Source: Chloroflexota bacterium | Lineage (GTDB): Bacteria; Chloroflexota; Anaerolineae; Anaerolineales; Villigracilaceae | Reading direction: 5' to 3' | Assembly: GCA_021824575.1 (NCBI GenBank) | Contig: JAKAKJ010000016.1 | Span: 1-64,000, forward strand | DNA: 64,000 nt | Shown: positions 16,792 through 25,609 of the stretch, one piece after another | Numbering within the stretch: position 1 is the stretch's first letter | Layout of the letters: each line of letters starts with the position of its first letter | Position numbers and translations under genes: made by a program | Notes under the pieces: generated by a model | Databases searched by the model: none | Told to the model about the DNA's origin: nothing | The model's input: only the letters and a program-made list of their open reading frames with translations

Positions 16792-16983
16792 ATGACAAGG
16801 GCAAAAAAGGAAGTTAAAGACGGAATTGAGATAAGCATCGTTCTTCCGTGCTTGAATGAAGAACTCACTGTTGGAACGTGCGTCACCAAAGCCCTGGCTT
16901 TTCTCAAAACGAACAGTCTATGCGGAGAAGTCATTATTGCCGATAATGGTAGCAGGCTGCGCGGAGACAAAACCGGGTGCTAA
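16792..16983 (+). pseudogene. Truncated family 2 glycosyltransferase (N-terminus only)
   Basis: A 63-codon frame from ATG with AAAGGA upstream. It reads ISIVLPCLNEELTVGTCVTK and GEVIIADNGS, the start of a GT2 (polyprenyl-phosphate sugar transferase-like) enzyme, then leaves the family pattern after the ADNGS strand and stops. About 200-300 residues are missing, including the catalytic region. The next gene starts inside its last codons, which suggests a deletion joined the two. Confidence 0.65.
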
Positions 16984-19088
16984 ACAACTACACTATCCAT
17001 GACATTTTTAGCTCAAGCTTGGCGTTTATCCTTTTCTCGTTAATATACGTTTTCCCGGGGTACACTACAGCCTGGCTGTTTGACCTATTTGACTTCAGGA
17101 AACGCCTGCAATCTGTGCGCTTCGTCATAGCAATTGCCGTTTCAATTGCCGTAAGCCCCATCTTCGCATTTCTGACTTGGAATCTGGTATCTGTCAGATT
17201 CACTTTCGCGGCACTGGGCGTCTTTGCGATCGGTTTTGGCGTCATCCTGATGAAGTCGAGAACAGTTCCTGTTTCCGGTAGAATAAAACATTTCCAATGG
17301 CTCGCGATTCTTGCAGCCGCAAGCTGGACGGCTTTCACCATCGCGTCCCTGGTTGATATTCAAATTGGGGATAAACTCTATTTCAACATTGTGTCACACG
17401 ACTTCACGACCCGCGTCGCGATTATTAATGCCATGACGCGTACAGGCGTACCACCTGTCAATCCAAGTTATTTTCCGGGTCACCCTGTGCGCTTAACATA
17501 TTTATATTATTTCTGGTATATCCCATGCAGTTTGATTGATCAGATTGGCGGGGTCTGGGTAGACGCGCACGCTGCCATGATTGCAAGTGTTGCATGGTGT
17601 GGTCTGGCGCTGATGAGCATCGTTGCCCTATATCTCAGAACGAGAAACCCTGAAGGCGGCACAAAAGCGTGGAAATCAGGCCTGCTTGGAAATGCCTTGC
17701 TTCTCGTCAGCGGGCTGGATATCATCCCAATTTTATTCTGGCTGGCAAACCCAAAAACAGTGAGCAACTTTGCGTCCCTACAAGGCGATCTCGAGCAGTG
17801 GAATGAACAGATCACGGCATGGCTCGGTGCGCTATCCTGGGTTCCACATCACGTGGCTGCATTGATCGCATGCCTGGTCGGAATTATGCTGCTGCAGACA
17901 ATCCGCAGGAAGTCAACATTCCAACAATTAAAAATAACGGTTGTCATTGGCCTGGCTTTTGCCTCTGCAATTGGTCTTTCCGTTTTTGTGACTCTGGTAT
18001 TCGTATTCTTTTGGGGAATCTGGCTGACTGTTTTCTTTTTTCAGAAGGAACGCAAGTTGGGTTTGCTCATGGTGCTTGCAGGAATGATTGCGTTGATAGC
18101 CGCCAGTCCATTTCTTCTGGGGCTAATTACCCCCGGCTATTCATCCACTGGTCACGACTTACCCATCGCGCTGTCCGTGCGTGTTTTCAGGCCTATCATT
18201 CCATTGGTGATTACATATCCGCCTGCCTTGCTAAATTTGGTGTTCCTCCTTCTGCTCCCCATCAACTACCTCGTGGAGTTGGGGTTTTTCTTTATCACTG
18301 GTCTATTATGGATACAGCAACACAATAAGAGGCAGCTGCAACAGAACCCTTTCTATATCTCGGAGACCATTCTGCTTCTAGTAACCTTATTGATTGGTTC
18401 ATTTGTCCGCTCGACAACAATCGAGACCAATGATTTTGGTTGGCGCGCCTGGCTACCCGGGCAATTTGTTCTCCTCATCTGGAGCGTTGACGTCGTCAAT
18501 GCATTGATTCCAAATGGTTGGCGCAATATTGCATCAATTTCAAACCAAACGCAGAAACTCATTCGCCAGCTCGCGATTCTTCTTGCCATTGGATTGCTGA
18601 CCACGATCGCCAACATTGTTCTTCTTCGCACTTGGCCTTTAATGGTTGACGCAGGCATAGCTAATTTTCCCAATGGCCTAAGCCCCGATACTCAACTTGG
18701 AAAACGGACATTGGCAGCGCGCCAAGCCTATGACTATGTAAATGAGAAGACGCCTGAAGCGACAATTATAGAATCCAACCCAATTGGTATCCTAGATATA
18801 CCGATTGGTCTCTATGCGAATCGACAAATAGCTGCATCGGCCCACACAGCCTTTGGTGTTTCGGCAGAGGAATTCGAATCCCGCATTTCTCGTATTGCAA
18901 CCATCTTCAATGGAACAAACTGGGACACAATGGACCAGACCTGCAAAGAAAATTCCATCAACTTGCTTATTGCAAATGATCTCGACCCGCTATGGAAGAA
19001 TCTTCCCGTCCTGGAGCAGCAGCGCCAGCCACTTTATCAGAATCAGTATTATGCGATCTTTCCCTGCGGGAATCCTGTCAATCCCTGA
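16977..19088 (+). CDS. Large multi-pass membrane protein, GT-C glycosyltransferase-like
   Basis: 703 residues starting at GTG 16977, which overlaps the truncated GT2 frame; GCGGAG lies 12 bases upstream. There are about 14 hydrophobic segments and a soluble C-terminal part of about 130 residues. The first large loop (about 130-175) has HDFTTRVAIINAMTRTGVPP and SYFPGHPVRLTYLYYFWY, similar in style to acidic/His loops of GT-C enzymes, which take polyprenyl-linked sugars. I cannot name a family with certainty. Because the start lies at a likely deletion junction, the N-terminus may not be native. It converges on another large membrane protein with six bases between the stops. Confidence 0.65.
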   Translation: MLNNYTIHDIFSSSLAFILFSLIYVFPGYTTAWLFDLFDFRKRLQSVRFVIAIAVSIAVSPIFAFLTWNLVSVRFTFAALGVFAIGFGVILMKSRTVPVSGRIKHFQWLAILAAASWTAFTIASLVDIQIGDKLYFNIVSHDFTTRVAIINAMTRTGVPPVNPSYFPGHPVRLTYLYYFWYIPCSLIDQIGGVWVDAHAAMIASVAWCGLALMSIVALYLRTRNPEGGTKAWKSGLLGNALLLVSGLDIIPILFWLANPKTVSNFASLQGDLEQWNEQITAWLGALSWVPHHVAALIACLVGIMLLQTIRRKSTFQQLKITVVIGLAFASAIGLSVFVTLVFVFFWGIWLTVFFFQKERKLGLLMVLAGMIALIAASPFLLGLITPGYSSTGHDLPIALSVRVFRPIIPLVITYPPALLNLVFLLLLPINYLVELGFFFITGLLWIQQHNKRQLQQNPFYISETILLLVTLLIGSFVRSTTIETNDFGWRAWLPGQFVLLIWSVDVVNALIPNGWRNIASISNQTQKLIRQLAILLAIGLLTTIANIVLLRTWPLMVDAGIANFPNGLSPDTQLGKRTLAARQAYDYVNEKTPEATIIESNPIGILDIPIGLYANRQIAASAHTAFGVSAEEFESRISRIATIFNGTNWDTMDQTCKENSINLLIANDLDPLWKNLPVLEQQRQPLYQNQYYAIFPCGNPVNP

Positions 19089-19094
19089 CACCGG

Positions 19095-20699
19095 TCAGGG
19101 CGTACACTGGCTAAGAACTCCGGGGCCGATCTGATTATCGCAAATCAAATCCTCCTTCAACAAAAATCGGAATGGAGGGCTGAATAAATTTCCAACCTTG
19201 GTTGTCCACCCCTCCGGTCCAGGGATTGAGACACTTATCCATTCATCAGCAGTGAGCGTGTTGGGATGATCAAATTCAGGAACGAAGGACTGGGCAATTG
19301 AAGGCGGATGCTTAAAATACTGATCAAAAACAAACGGTGAAAGAGATGGAAAATCATAGCGAACGGTCCGCACAATAGAGCGGTTAATTTCGTAAATAGG
19401 CGTCAGCGCGCCCAGGAAAAGAAAGCCCAAAATAACCGCGCGCGGGATAACACTCTTGTTTGTTTCAAGGAAGCGGGCACAACCGAGCATGAGGATATAA
19501 AGCGCCGGGATTGTGGTCCGCATCATAAAATCCCAGCTGCCTCCGAAATTAACAAACGGGGCAAAAACCAAAAAAAAGCCGGCAACATACCACGTCCAAT
19601 CATTCTTATTACCGGGCAATAACAAAAACCACATCAACAGCCATTCGAGGAGGAGGAACAGCACATAAACTGCCGGGGAAGCAGGCAAGCCAAAACTTCG
19701 CGATTGTGCAGAAAGATTTGTTGAAAAGAAAAGTAAGGCAATACTTCCAATCATTACCCCCGTCAAGTTCTCAATCGTGAACACGCGTTGCAAAATAATT
19801 CCCGTCCAGCTTCGAGGTAATTTATCACTGATCAGCTTATATATTTCATCTATTAAGCGCCCGCCGACAAAGGGAAGCATACCCAATGCGGGCAATGGGG
19901 CAAAGAAAAAGCAAAGTCCCGCCAGAAAGACATCCTTCTTGATATTAGACGCAGTGACCAATAAAGACATGATCAGAAGGGCTGGAACAAACTGATTGTA
20001 TGTCCAGTAAAGCTCGGTGGTGAAGGATGAATATTGTAACGAGCCTGCCCACCATTCCAGATGCTGGATCGGCGGCCACAAATGGGGATATGTGTATCCC
20101 GGCACATTTTGCAACAGAAGGACACCTACAAAATCCATCCCGCTAAAGAATATCACGAGCAGTGCCGCCTTCAAAAAAGAGAGCCTCAATTTGAGGGCAG
20201 TCAAGACAATTGACAAAACAATACCCAAATAAGTCCACATGAAGAGAGAAAAGTTCGCAACTCCCCACCCTAATAACTTGCCCACCAACGCCGACGGGAG
20301 CCAAAATCCAAAATAATATGACAAAATAACCACTGGCTGAACGCCGAACTGATTTGCAATTGCTGGGTCAAGATGATATAGGACGGGCCATGGGTAATTG
20401 ATGAGGTCGCGGAAAACCGCATTGCGGCTATGATGATCCCAATTTTGAAAAGAGTAGCCTCCAACGCCAGACAAAAGAAGCCAGACACCCAATACAACAA
20501 CCAACGAAATAAAATCGCTTTTCTTGAATTCCATGCCTTCTTCAGCGGGCATGGATTGCCATCCAAAGACCAGCCCCCCGATAATTATCAAAAAAACAAT
20601 CACCGCGGCAATTATATTAAGCCAGCCAAAAATAAAAAGAATAAAAGGGATTAGCAAATATACATAAGCAATTCTCTTTACTGTGGTTATATTGATCAT
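19095..20699 (-). CDS. Multi-pass membrane protein, function unknown
   Basis: 534 residues from ATG 20699; a longer frame would run through the hppA terminator, so I reject it. About 12 hydrophobic segments span residues 7-425. Loop features include SFQNWDHHSRNAVFRDLINYP near 85 and YSSFTTELYWTYNQFVPALL near 235. The C-terminal 100 residues are soluble. The general plan (first loop with charged residues, many helices, C-terminal outer domain) resembles the protein encoded convergently at 16977-19088 and the GT-C superfamily. No specific substrate can be given. Confidence 0.65.
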   Translation of the reverse strand: MINITTVKRIAYVYLLIPFILFIFGWLNIIAAVIVFLIIIGGLVFGWQSMPAEEGMEFKKSDFISLVVVLGVWLLLSGVGGYSFQNWDHHSRNAVFRDLINYPWPVLYHLDPAIANQFGVQPVVILSYYFGFWLPSALVGKLLGWGVANFSLFMWTYLGIVLSIVLTALKLRLSFLKAALLVIFFSGMDFVGVLLLQNVPGYTYPHLWPPIQHLEWWAGSLQYSSFTTELYWTYNQFVPALLIMSLLVTASNIKKDVFLAGLCFFFAPLPALGMLPFVGGRLIDEIYKLISDKLPRSWTGIILQRVFTIENLTGVMIGSIALLFFSTNLSAQSRSFGLPASPAVYVLFLLLEWLLMWFLLLPGNKNDWTWYVAGFFLVFAPFVNFGGSWDFMMRTTIPALYILMLGCARFLETNKSVIPRAVILGFLFLGALTPIYEINRSIVRTVRYDFPSLSPFVFDQYFKHPPSIAQSFVPEFDHPNTLTADEWISVSIPGPEGWTTKVGNLFSPPFRFLLKEDLICDNQIGPGVLSQCTP

Positions 20700-20708
20700 G
20701 TTTGCTAA

Positions 20709-20739
20709 CAAAAGGCTTCCGGCCAAAACCGGAAGCCTT
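20709..20739 (-). terminator. Hairpin terminator of hppA
   Basis: An 11-bp perfect stem AAGGCTTCCGG/CCGGAAGCCTT with a six-base loop, followed on the minus strand by TTGTT. It lies 17 bases beyond the hppA stop. Confidence 0.85.
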
Positions 20740-20755
20740 CTATCTCCGCTCGATA

Positions 20756-23092
20756 TTATCCGTTGATACTGGGTGCCGGCGCTTTCGACCGCATGATCGC
20801 CCAGGCCAGGACACCAATCAGGACGAAAGCCACAATCCAGACGGCCCACAGAGCGACGCCGGTCACACCTGCGTATTGAACCACAATCGGTGCGATGATG
20901 ACGGAAACAAGGTTCACGACTTTGATCATCGGGTTCAACGCGGGGCCTGCCGTATCTTTGAATGGGTCGCCAACAGTATCACCCACCACGCTGGCTTTGT
21001 GGCGCTCGGAGCCTTTGCCGAGATTCTTCTTCGGGTCCTTCGGTTCGTCTTCGATCAGCTTCTTCGCATTATCCCATGCGCCGCCGGAGTTGTTCAGGAA
21101 CACCGCGAGAAGCTGGCCTGAAAGGATAATACCCGCAAGGAAGCCGCCAAGCGCCTGCACTTGCAGGAGCAAGCCAACCACAATGGGCGTGAGGATTCCA
21201 AGCAGCGCCAGCGACACAAGCTCTTTTTGCGCGGCGGCAGTGGAGATTCCAACAGCTTGCCGATAATCCGGCTTGACTTTGCCATCCAGCACGCCAAGTT
21301 TGAACTGGCGCCGGACTTCCATAACGATCAGGGACGCGGCGCGGGAAACAGCTTGGATTGCAAATGAGGAGAACAGCCACGGTAACGCGCCGCCGATCAA
21401 CATCCCGACAAAGACCTGCGGAATGTCAACGCGAATGCCTGTGGCTTGAATCTGTTCAGCAGCCGGGATGCCAAGGTTGGTCTGCGCGCGAGAAACGTCA
21501 ACCAGGAACGAGCCGAACAGCGAAACCGCGGCAATCACCGCCGAACCGATCGCAACGCCTTTCGTAATCGCTTTGGTTGTGTTGCCAACTGCATCGAGAT
21601 CGGCCATGATTTGCTGGGCGTCTTTGGTGGCCTTATCCGTCTGCCCAGACCAGGACATTTCGCCGATACCATTCGCGTTGTCCGAGATGGGTCCGAACGA
21701 GTCCATCGCCACGTTGTTGCCTGTAAGCGTCAACATGCCGATGCCGGTCATGGCAACACCATACAAAATATATGTAACTCTGCTCGTTGCATCTGCGCCC
21801 GGGATGGTGCCAAAGATGAAGATGGAAGCAACGATGGTCAACGCAATCACGATAATCGCCCATACCGACGACTCAAAACCAACCGAAATACCCTGCAAAA
21901 TCAAAGTTGCCGGTCCGGTGTCCGCTGCTTTTTTGATTTCTGTAACGGGAGATTTATCGGTGCCGGTAAAGTATTCGGTGAGGCGATCAATTCCGATGGC
22001 CAATAAGACGCCAACGGCTACAGCCGCAGGCGTACGCCACCAGCCGCCAAGAGCAGGATTCTGCAAATAGAAGAAGCCCGCGATAAAAAACAAGACAGCC
22101 GAGATCGCAGCCGAAGAGAGAAAGCCGCGGAAAATAGCCGCCATTGCGTTGCCGCTCTTGCCGGGACCGCCGCGCACAACATACGTTCCGATAATGGATG
22201 AAAGAACACCAATACCACGCACCATCAACGGGAAGATGATCCACTCAAGGCGACCAGTCAGATGCCAGAGCGCCAGAGCCAGAATAAGTCCTGAAACGAT
22301 CGTGACTTCATAGGATTCGAAAATGTCTGCGGCCATACCCGCGCAATCGCCGACGTTATCGCCGACGAGGTCTGCCACCACTGCGGGATTTCTCGGATCA
22401 TCCTCCGGGATGCCAGCTTCCACTTTACCAACCAAATCCGCGCCGACATCCGCCGCCTTCGTGAAGATACCGCCGCCCACGCGCATGAACAAAGCGAGGA
22501 GCGTGCCGCCGAAACCAAAGCCAAGCAGCGCGTCCGGCGCAGCAATGCCCAAAATGATAAAGATGATTGTTCCACCCAACAAACCGAGACCATCGGTCAG
22601 CATACCGGTAATGGTTCCTGCGCGATACGCAATGCGGAGCGCGTCGCCGAACGACTTTCTGGAAGCCGCAGCCACGCGTACATTGCCTTGAACCGCCATA
22701 CGCATGCCGATCTGACCGACTGTCAGCGAGAAGCCCGCGCCCATGATAAACGCGATCGCGCGCGCGATGCCGATGATCAATTGCACTGACTGCGCACTAT
22801 AACCGGCAAAGCGCGTCATGGCCTCCTCTGACGGCGGCACGATATAAACTGAGAAGAATAACGCAACAGCCAAAACAATAATCAACGGCGCGATGCTGGT
22901 CAATTGTTTTCGCAAATAAGCATCCGCGCCGTCTTTGATTGCGTTCCAGACTTCCTGCATCTTCTCGGTGCCTTTGTCTTCGCGCAAAATCTGAGAGCGG
23001 AGAAAAACTGCATACAAAAGACCGACAATGGCAATGCCAAATACAGTCCAGATCGCAGCTGTCTCCAATGGCGTCAATCCCATTGTAAACAT
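20756..23092 (-). CDS. hppA: Membrane-bound pyrophosphatase, K+-independent proton-pump type
   Basis: 778 residues with about 16 membrane segments. It hydrolyses pyrophosphate and pumps cations out of the cytoplasm. The catalytic loops are intact: DVGADLVGKVEAGIPEDDPR (near residue 212), DNVGDCAGMAADIFE (near 243) and KASVVGDTVGDPFKDTAGP (near 695). The position that separates the classes reads GNTTKA with Lys at about residue 507. In the family, Lys there goes with potassium independence and proton transport, while Ala goes with the potassium-dependent enzymes. It is monocistronic: its own promoter is upstream and a strong hairpin follows. ATG follows GGAGGAG. Confidence 0.96.
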   Translation of the reverse strand: MFTMGLTPLETAAIWTVFGIAIVGLLYAVFLRSQILREDKGTEKMQEVWNAIKDGADAYLRKQLTSIAPLIIVLAVALFFSVYIVPPSEEAMTRFAGYSAQSVQLIIGIARAIAFIMGAGFSLTVGQIGMRMAVQGNVRVAAASRKSFGDALRIAYRAGTITGMLTDGLGLLGGTIIFIILGIAAPDALLGFGFGGTLLALFMRVGGGIFTKAADVGADLVGKVEAGIPEDDPRNPAVVADLVGDNVGDCAGMAADIFESYEVTIVSGLILALALWHLTGRLEWIIFPLMVRGIGVLSSIIGTYVVRGGPGKSGNAMAAIFRGFLSSAAISAVLFFIAGFFYLQNPALGGWWRTPAAVAVGVLLAIGIDRLTEYFTGTDKSPVTEIKKAADTGPATLILQGISVGFESSVWAIIVIALTIVASIFIFGTIPGADATSRVTYILYGVAMTGIGMLTLTGNNVAMDSFGPISDNANGIGEMSWSGQTDKATKDAQQIMADLDAVGNTTKAITKGVAIGSAVIAAVSLFGSFLVDVSRAQTNLGIPAAEQIQATGIRVDIPQVFVGMLIGGALPWLFSSFAIQAVSRAASLIVMEVRRQFKLGVLDGKVKPDYRQAVGISTAAAQKELVSLALLGILTPIVVGLLLQVQALGGFLAGIILSGQLLAVFLNNSGGAWDNAKKLIEDEPKDPKKNLGKGSERHKASVVGDTVGDPFKDTAGPALNPMIKVVNLVSVIIAPIVVQYAGVTGVALWAVWIVAFVLIGVLAWAIMRSKAPAPSING

Positions 23093-23151
23093 ACGGGGGT
23101 CTCCTCCTGAAAAATAAAAATATTAGGCTTGCGCCTAAAGGAAAGCACGCA

Positions 23152-23180
23152 GATTTTACAAGCGCAAAGTATTTGTGTCA
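23152..23180 (-). promoter_or_regulatory. Sigma70-type promoter of hppA
   Basis: On the minus strand TTGACA is followed after exactly 17 bases by TAAAAT. This leaves a leader of about 50 bases containing a small hairpin (TTAGGC/GCCTAA near 23122-23137). Confidence 0.8.
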
Positions 23181-23251
23181 AGAAAATTGGGGATAATTCA
23201 CATTGGAGAATTCCCAGCTTTTTTGGGAGCTATGGCCAAGAAGTGTGATGA

Positions 23252-23280
23252 TTGACAGCCACGATTAATTTTGATAAGAT
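23252..23280 (+). promoter_or_regulatory. Sigma70-type promoter of the Fe-S carrier gene
   Basis: TTGACA, 17-base spacer, TAAGAT. It is divergent from the hppA promoter. It also shows that an upstream in-frame start at 23252 cannot be used. Confidence 0.75.
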
Positions 23281-23311
23281 AGGTCAACTTAACTCCCAAC
23301 AAGGAGAGAAA

Positions 23312-23686
23312 ATGCTGCAAGATTTAGATGTTCAAACTATTACCCTGACACCAACTGCATCCAAAGCAGTCAGCGACATTCTGGCCGAGCGCAAATTGGA
23401 GGGATATGCCTTGCGCGTTTATGTGGCAGGCGGCGGTTGTTGCGGCGTCAACTTTGGAATGGCGCTGGATAACAACATCCGCGATACCGACTTCAAATAT
23501 GATTCCGAAGGCGTGCAAGTTGTGGTAGACGAAGTCTCCATAGATTATCTGCGCGGCGCAAAGATTGACTTTGTCCACGATCCCGAGCGCGGCGCCGGAT
23601 TTGTCGTTGACAGTCCCTCAGCAGCTCAGCACGAACATGACGAAGAAGGTTGTTCATGCGGCGGCTCGTGTTCGTGCAACAATTAA
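23312..23686 (+). CDS. A-type iron-sulfur carrier (HesB/IscA/ErpA family) with Cys-rich tail
   Basis: 124 residues from ATG 23312, with AAGGAG in front. The HesB-like domain covers residues 8-105 and includes ITLTPTASKAVSDILAE, the first conserved cysteine region GGGCCGVNFGMAL near 46-58, and FVHDPERGAGFVVDSP. These proteins hold Fe-S clusters and pass them to target proteins. The usual short CGCGxSF end is replaced: after a gap with HEHDEE the protein ends in GCSCGGSCSCNN, five cysteines near the C-terminus. It is transcribed alone, with a promoter and a terminator of its own. Confidence 0.9.
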   Translation: MLQDLDVQTITLTPTASKAVSDILAERKLEGYALRVYVAGGGCCGVNFGMALDNNIRDTDFKYDSEGVQVVVDEVSIDYLRGAKIDFVHDPERGAGFVVDSPSAAQHEHDEEGCSCGGSCSCNN

Positions 23687-23705
23687 TCAGCCCCCAACGA
23701 AACGA

Positions 23706-23738
23706 AAAGCGGATTCCATTTTGGAACCCGCTTTTTTT
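23706..23738 (+). terminator. Hairpin terminator, Fe-S carrier gene
   Basis: Stem AAGCGG-TTCC/GGAA-CCGCTT with one mismatch and seven T residues after it. The minus side ends in TTTTCGTTT, so it may also stop the convergent SH3b genes. Confidence 0.85.
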
Positions 23739-24363
23739 ATCTGCCGCGCAGGAATGAGATGATCGTCCCCAACACCCCCACCGCGGCAAAGGCAAATATC
23801 AGCAAACCGATGGGAATGCGGCTGGAACTTCGAGTCTGATTTGCAAATGTCGGGATGACAAGCGGCGCCGGCGCGGTAAAAGTAGCAAGCCGCGTAGCAG
23901 CTACTGAAGGGACAAAGCGCGCTGCCAGCGTGGGATTGATTTGCGGCGTGGTTGCCGGCGTTGGGGTCGGCGGCGCGTCAATCAAAGGCAAGGCAAGATT
24001 CCCTGTTACGCCAGTGAGTGAAACATATAGACCGTAAACCCAGCCAATGGATCCCGGAACACCTTCATAGCGGATCATGATCCACCGGTCATCGGTGCGT
24101 GAACGGCCCAGCGCGGGGACTTTGATTCCTGTTAGCAACACACCAATGGCAGGATAGTTATAACTGCTCGGTCCGGCATAGACATCTATTTGCTCCAGGC
24201 TGGGGTCAACTGAAACCATCGGGCCGCTCGGCGTGCCGGTCACAGTTGGGATGGAGCCGGTTGGCTGCTGGGCCACGACAACTGTCCGGGATGGGAGAGT
24301 CAGGGCTAAAGCGAATATCCCCAATGCCAATATTACGAAGAAAACTGACTTGCGAAAATTCAT
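23737..24363 (-). CDS. Exported SH3b-domain protein with C-terminal anchor (paralogue 2)
   Basis: 208 residues. A signal peptide (MNFRKSVFFVILALGIFALAL) is followed by an SH3b-like fold: DVYAGPSSYNYPAIGVLLTG near 60 and GSIGWVYGLYVSLTG near 104, the pattern of bacterial SH3 domains (N-x-RSGPS-type start, WVY end). A Pro/Thr-rich linker leads to a C-terminal membrane segment (about 184-203) and RGR. Such proteins probably bind cell-surface polymers. The ATG follows directly after the stop of the upstream paralogue, so both are made from one message. Confidence 0.8.
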   Translation of the reverse strand: MNFRKSVFFVILALGIFALALTLPSRTVVVAQQPTGSIPTVTGTPSGPMVSVDPSLEQIDVYAGPSSYNYPAIGVLLTGIKVPALGRSRTDDRWIMIRYEGVPGSIGWVYGLYVSLTGVTGNLALPLIDAPPTPTPATTPQINPTLAARFVPSVAATRLATFTAPAPLVIPTFANQTRSSSRIPIGLLIFAFAAVGVLGTIISFLRGR

Positions 24364-24966
24364 TTATCTGCGAACAAACAGCGAAACAGCAAACACCAAC
24401 GCACCGACGATCGCAACCACGATGATTGCCATACCCATCGGAAAACCGCTGGGGCTTGCGTCGGTGTTGGAAAATGTTGGCACAGCCAAAGTCGAAGCGG
24501 GAGGCGTAAAAGTGGGCAGACGCGTCTGCGTGGGCTGGATATTGAATGCCGCGGCGAGCGTTGGATCAATCGTTGCGGTTGCCAAAGGCGTGGCGGTCGG
24601 CGGCGGCTCGACGATTTGAAGCGAGCCGGTCAACGTGACATTGGCCGCGTAAACCCATCCAATGCTGCCTGGTGCGGACGGATAAGCAATCTCGATCCAC
24701 GTGTGGCTCGGGTCTGTTCCTAAAGCGGGCGCAGTCGAACCAACCGCAAGCTGGCCGATAACCGGATAAAAAACAGTGCTGGGACCGCTGCGAACATTAA
24801 TCGGCTCGATATAGGTGACTGTGATATAGGCCGTCGGCCCGCCGAGCGTATTCGTGGCAGCTGTCTGAGCGTAGACAGAACTTCGGGTTGGCGCGACCAA
24901 TAAAAATCCAAAAAGAGACGCGGCAACACAAATCCAAAAGGAGAATTGAAACCAGAATCGTTTCAT
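24364..24966 (-). CDS. Exported SH3b-domain protein with C-terminal anchor (paralogue 1)
   Basis: 200 residues and the same layout as the gene just downstream: signal peptide, SH3b-like domain (INVRSGPSTVFYPVIGQLA near 55 and GSIGWVYAANVTLTG near 98), Pro/Thr linker, C-terminal membrane segment (about 174-195) and VRR end. The INVRSGPS start is closer to the canonical SH3b motif than that of paralogue 2. The pair is a tandem duplication that has diverged considerably. Confidence 0.82.
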   Translation of the reverse strand: MKRFWFQFSFWICVAASLFGFLLVAPTRSSVYAQTAATNTLGGPTAYITVTYIEPINVRSGPSTVFYPVIGQLAVGSTAPALGTDPSHTWIEIAYPSAPGSIGWVYAANVTLTGSLQIVEPPPTATPLATATIDPTLAAAFNIQPTQTRLPTFTPPASTLAVPTFSNTDASPSGFPMGMAIIVVAIVGALVFAVSLFVRR

Positions 24967-25003
24967 ATCGTAAGATACTCTGAAAGGAAAATCGCGTTGC
25001 GAT

Positions 25004-25009
25004 TATAAT
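25004..25009 (+). promoter_or_regulatory. -10 box just before the zinc-ribbon gene (possible leaderless start)
   Basis: A perfect TATAAT ends only eight bases before the ATG at 25017, and there is no ribosome-binding site. Transcription would begin at or next to the start codon. No good -35 is seen. Confidence 0.5.
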
Positions 25010-25016
25010 CGAAAAC

Positions 25017-25601
25017 ATGGATCAACGAATCTTTCACGGCGACATCACTCCGAATGATCTCGCTCAGGCGCTCGTAGCCGAATTCAATCATGGAAATTTG
25101 CGCGCACAAATTCTGGGACAAAGCGACAACATTGCGGTTCAGATCGGAACGCGGCCGGGCGCGGCATCAGGGGGCCAAATCGCGCTGGCAGTGACCATCC
25201 AAAAAGTAGCGGACGGCATTCTTGTCCAGATCGGCCAGCAGGATTGGCTTGGCACAGCCGCCTCGCTCGGACAGACAACCATCGCCGCGTTGATGAATCC
25301 GTGGACTCTGCTTGGACGGCTCGATGATATCGCGCAGGATGTCGAGAATTTGCAGTTGACAGAAAAAGTCTGGCAGGTAATTGATGAAGCAACCCGGGCA
25401 GCAGGCGCCACTCACCAGCTTTCGGCACGATTAAGCAGAATGGTTTGCGAATATTGCGGCACAGCCAATCCGGTCGGCGAGGGATCCTGCATCGCCTGCG
25501 GTGCACCGCTTGGAAGATCTCAACCGATTGCCTGCCCCAACTGCGGCTTCGTCGTCAATCCCGGCGAAGCAAAATGTCCCAACTGCGGACGATTGCTATA
25601 A
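25017..25601 (+). CDS. Double zinc-ribbon protein, function unknown
   Basis: 194 residues. The first 135 residues form a domain I do not recognise (IALAVTIQKVADGILVQIG, DIAQDVENLQLTEKVWQVID). The end holds two Cys4 zinc ribbons: CEYCGTANPVGEGSCIACG (residues 141-159) and CPNCGFVVNPGEAKCPNCG (172-190). No membrane segment or signal is present. It could bind protein or nucleic acid. It has its own -10 box and terminator. Confidence 0.8.
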   Translation: MDQRIFHGDITPNDLAQALVAEFNHGNLRAQILGQSDNIAVQIGTRPGAASGGQIALAVTIQKVADGILVQIGQQDWLGTAASLGQTTIAALMNPWTLLGRLDDIAQDVENLQLTEKVWQVIDEATRAAGATHQLSARLSRMVCEYCGTANPVGEGSCIACGAPLGRSQPIACPNCGFVVNPGEAKCPNCGRLL

Positions 25602-25609
25602 ACACCAAA

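Noticed and set aside
19095-20849. Longer start for the 534-residue membrane protein
   Set aside because: The extra 50 residues run through the hppA terminator hairpin and the hppA 3' end.
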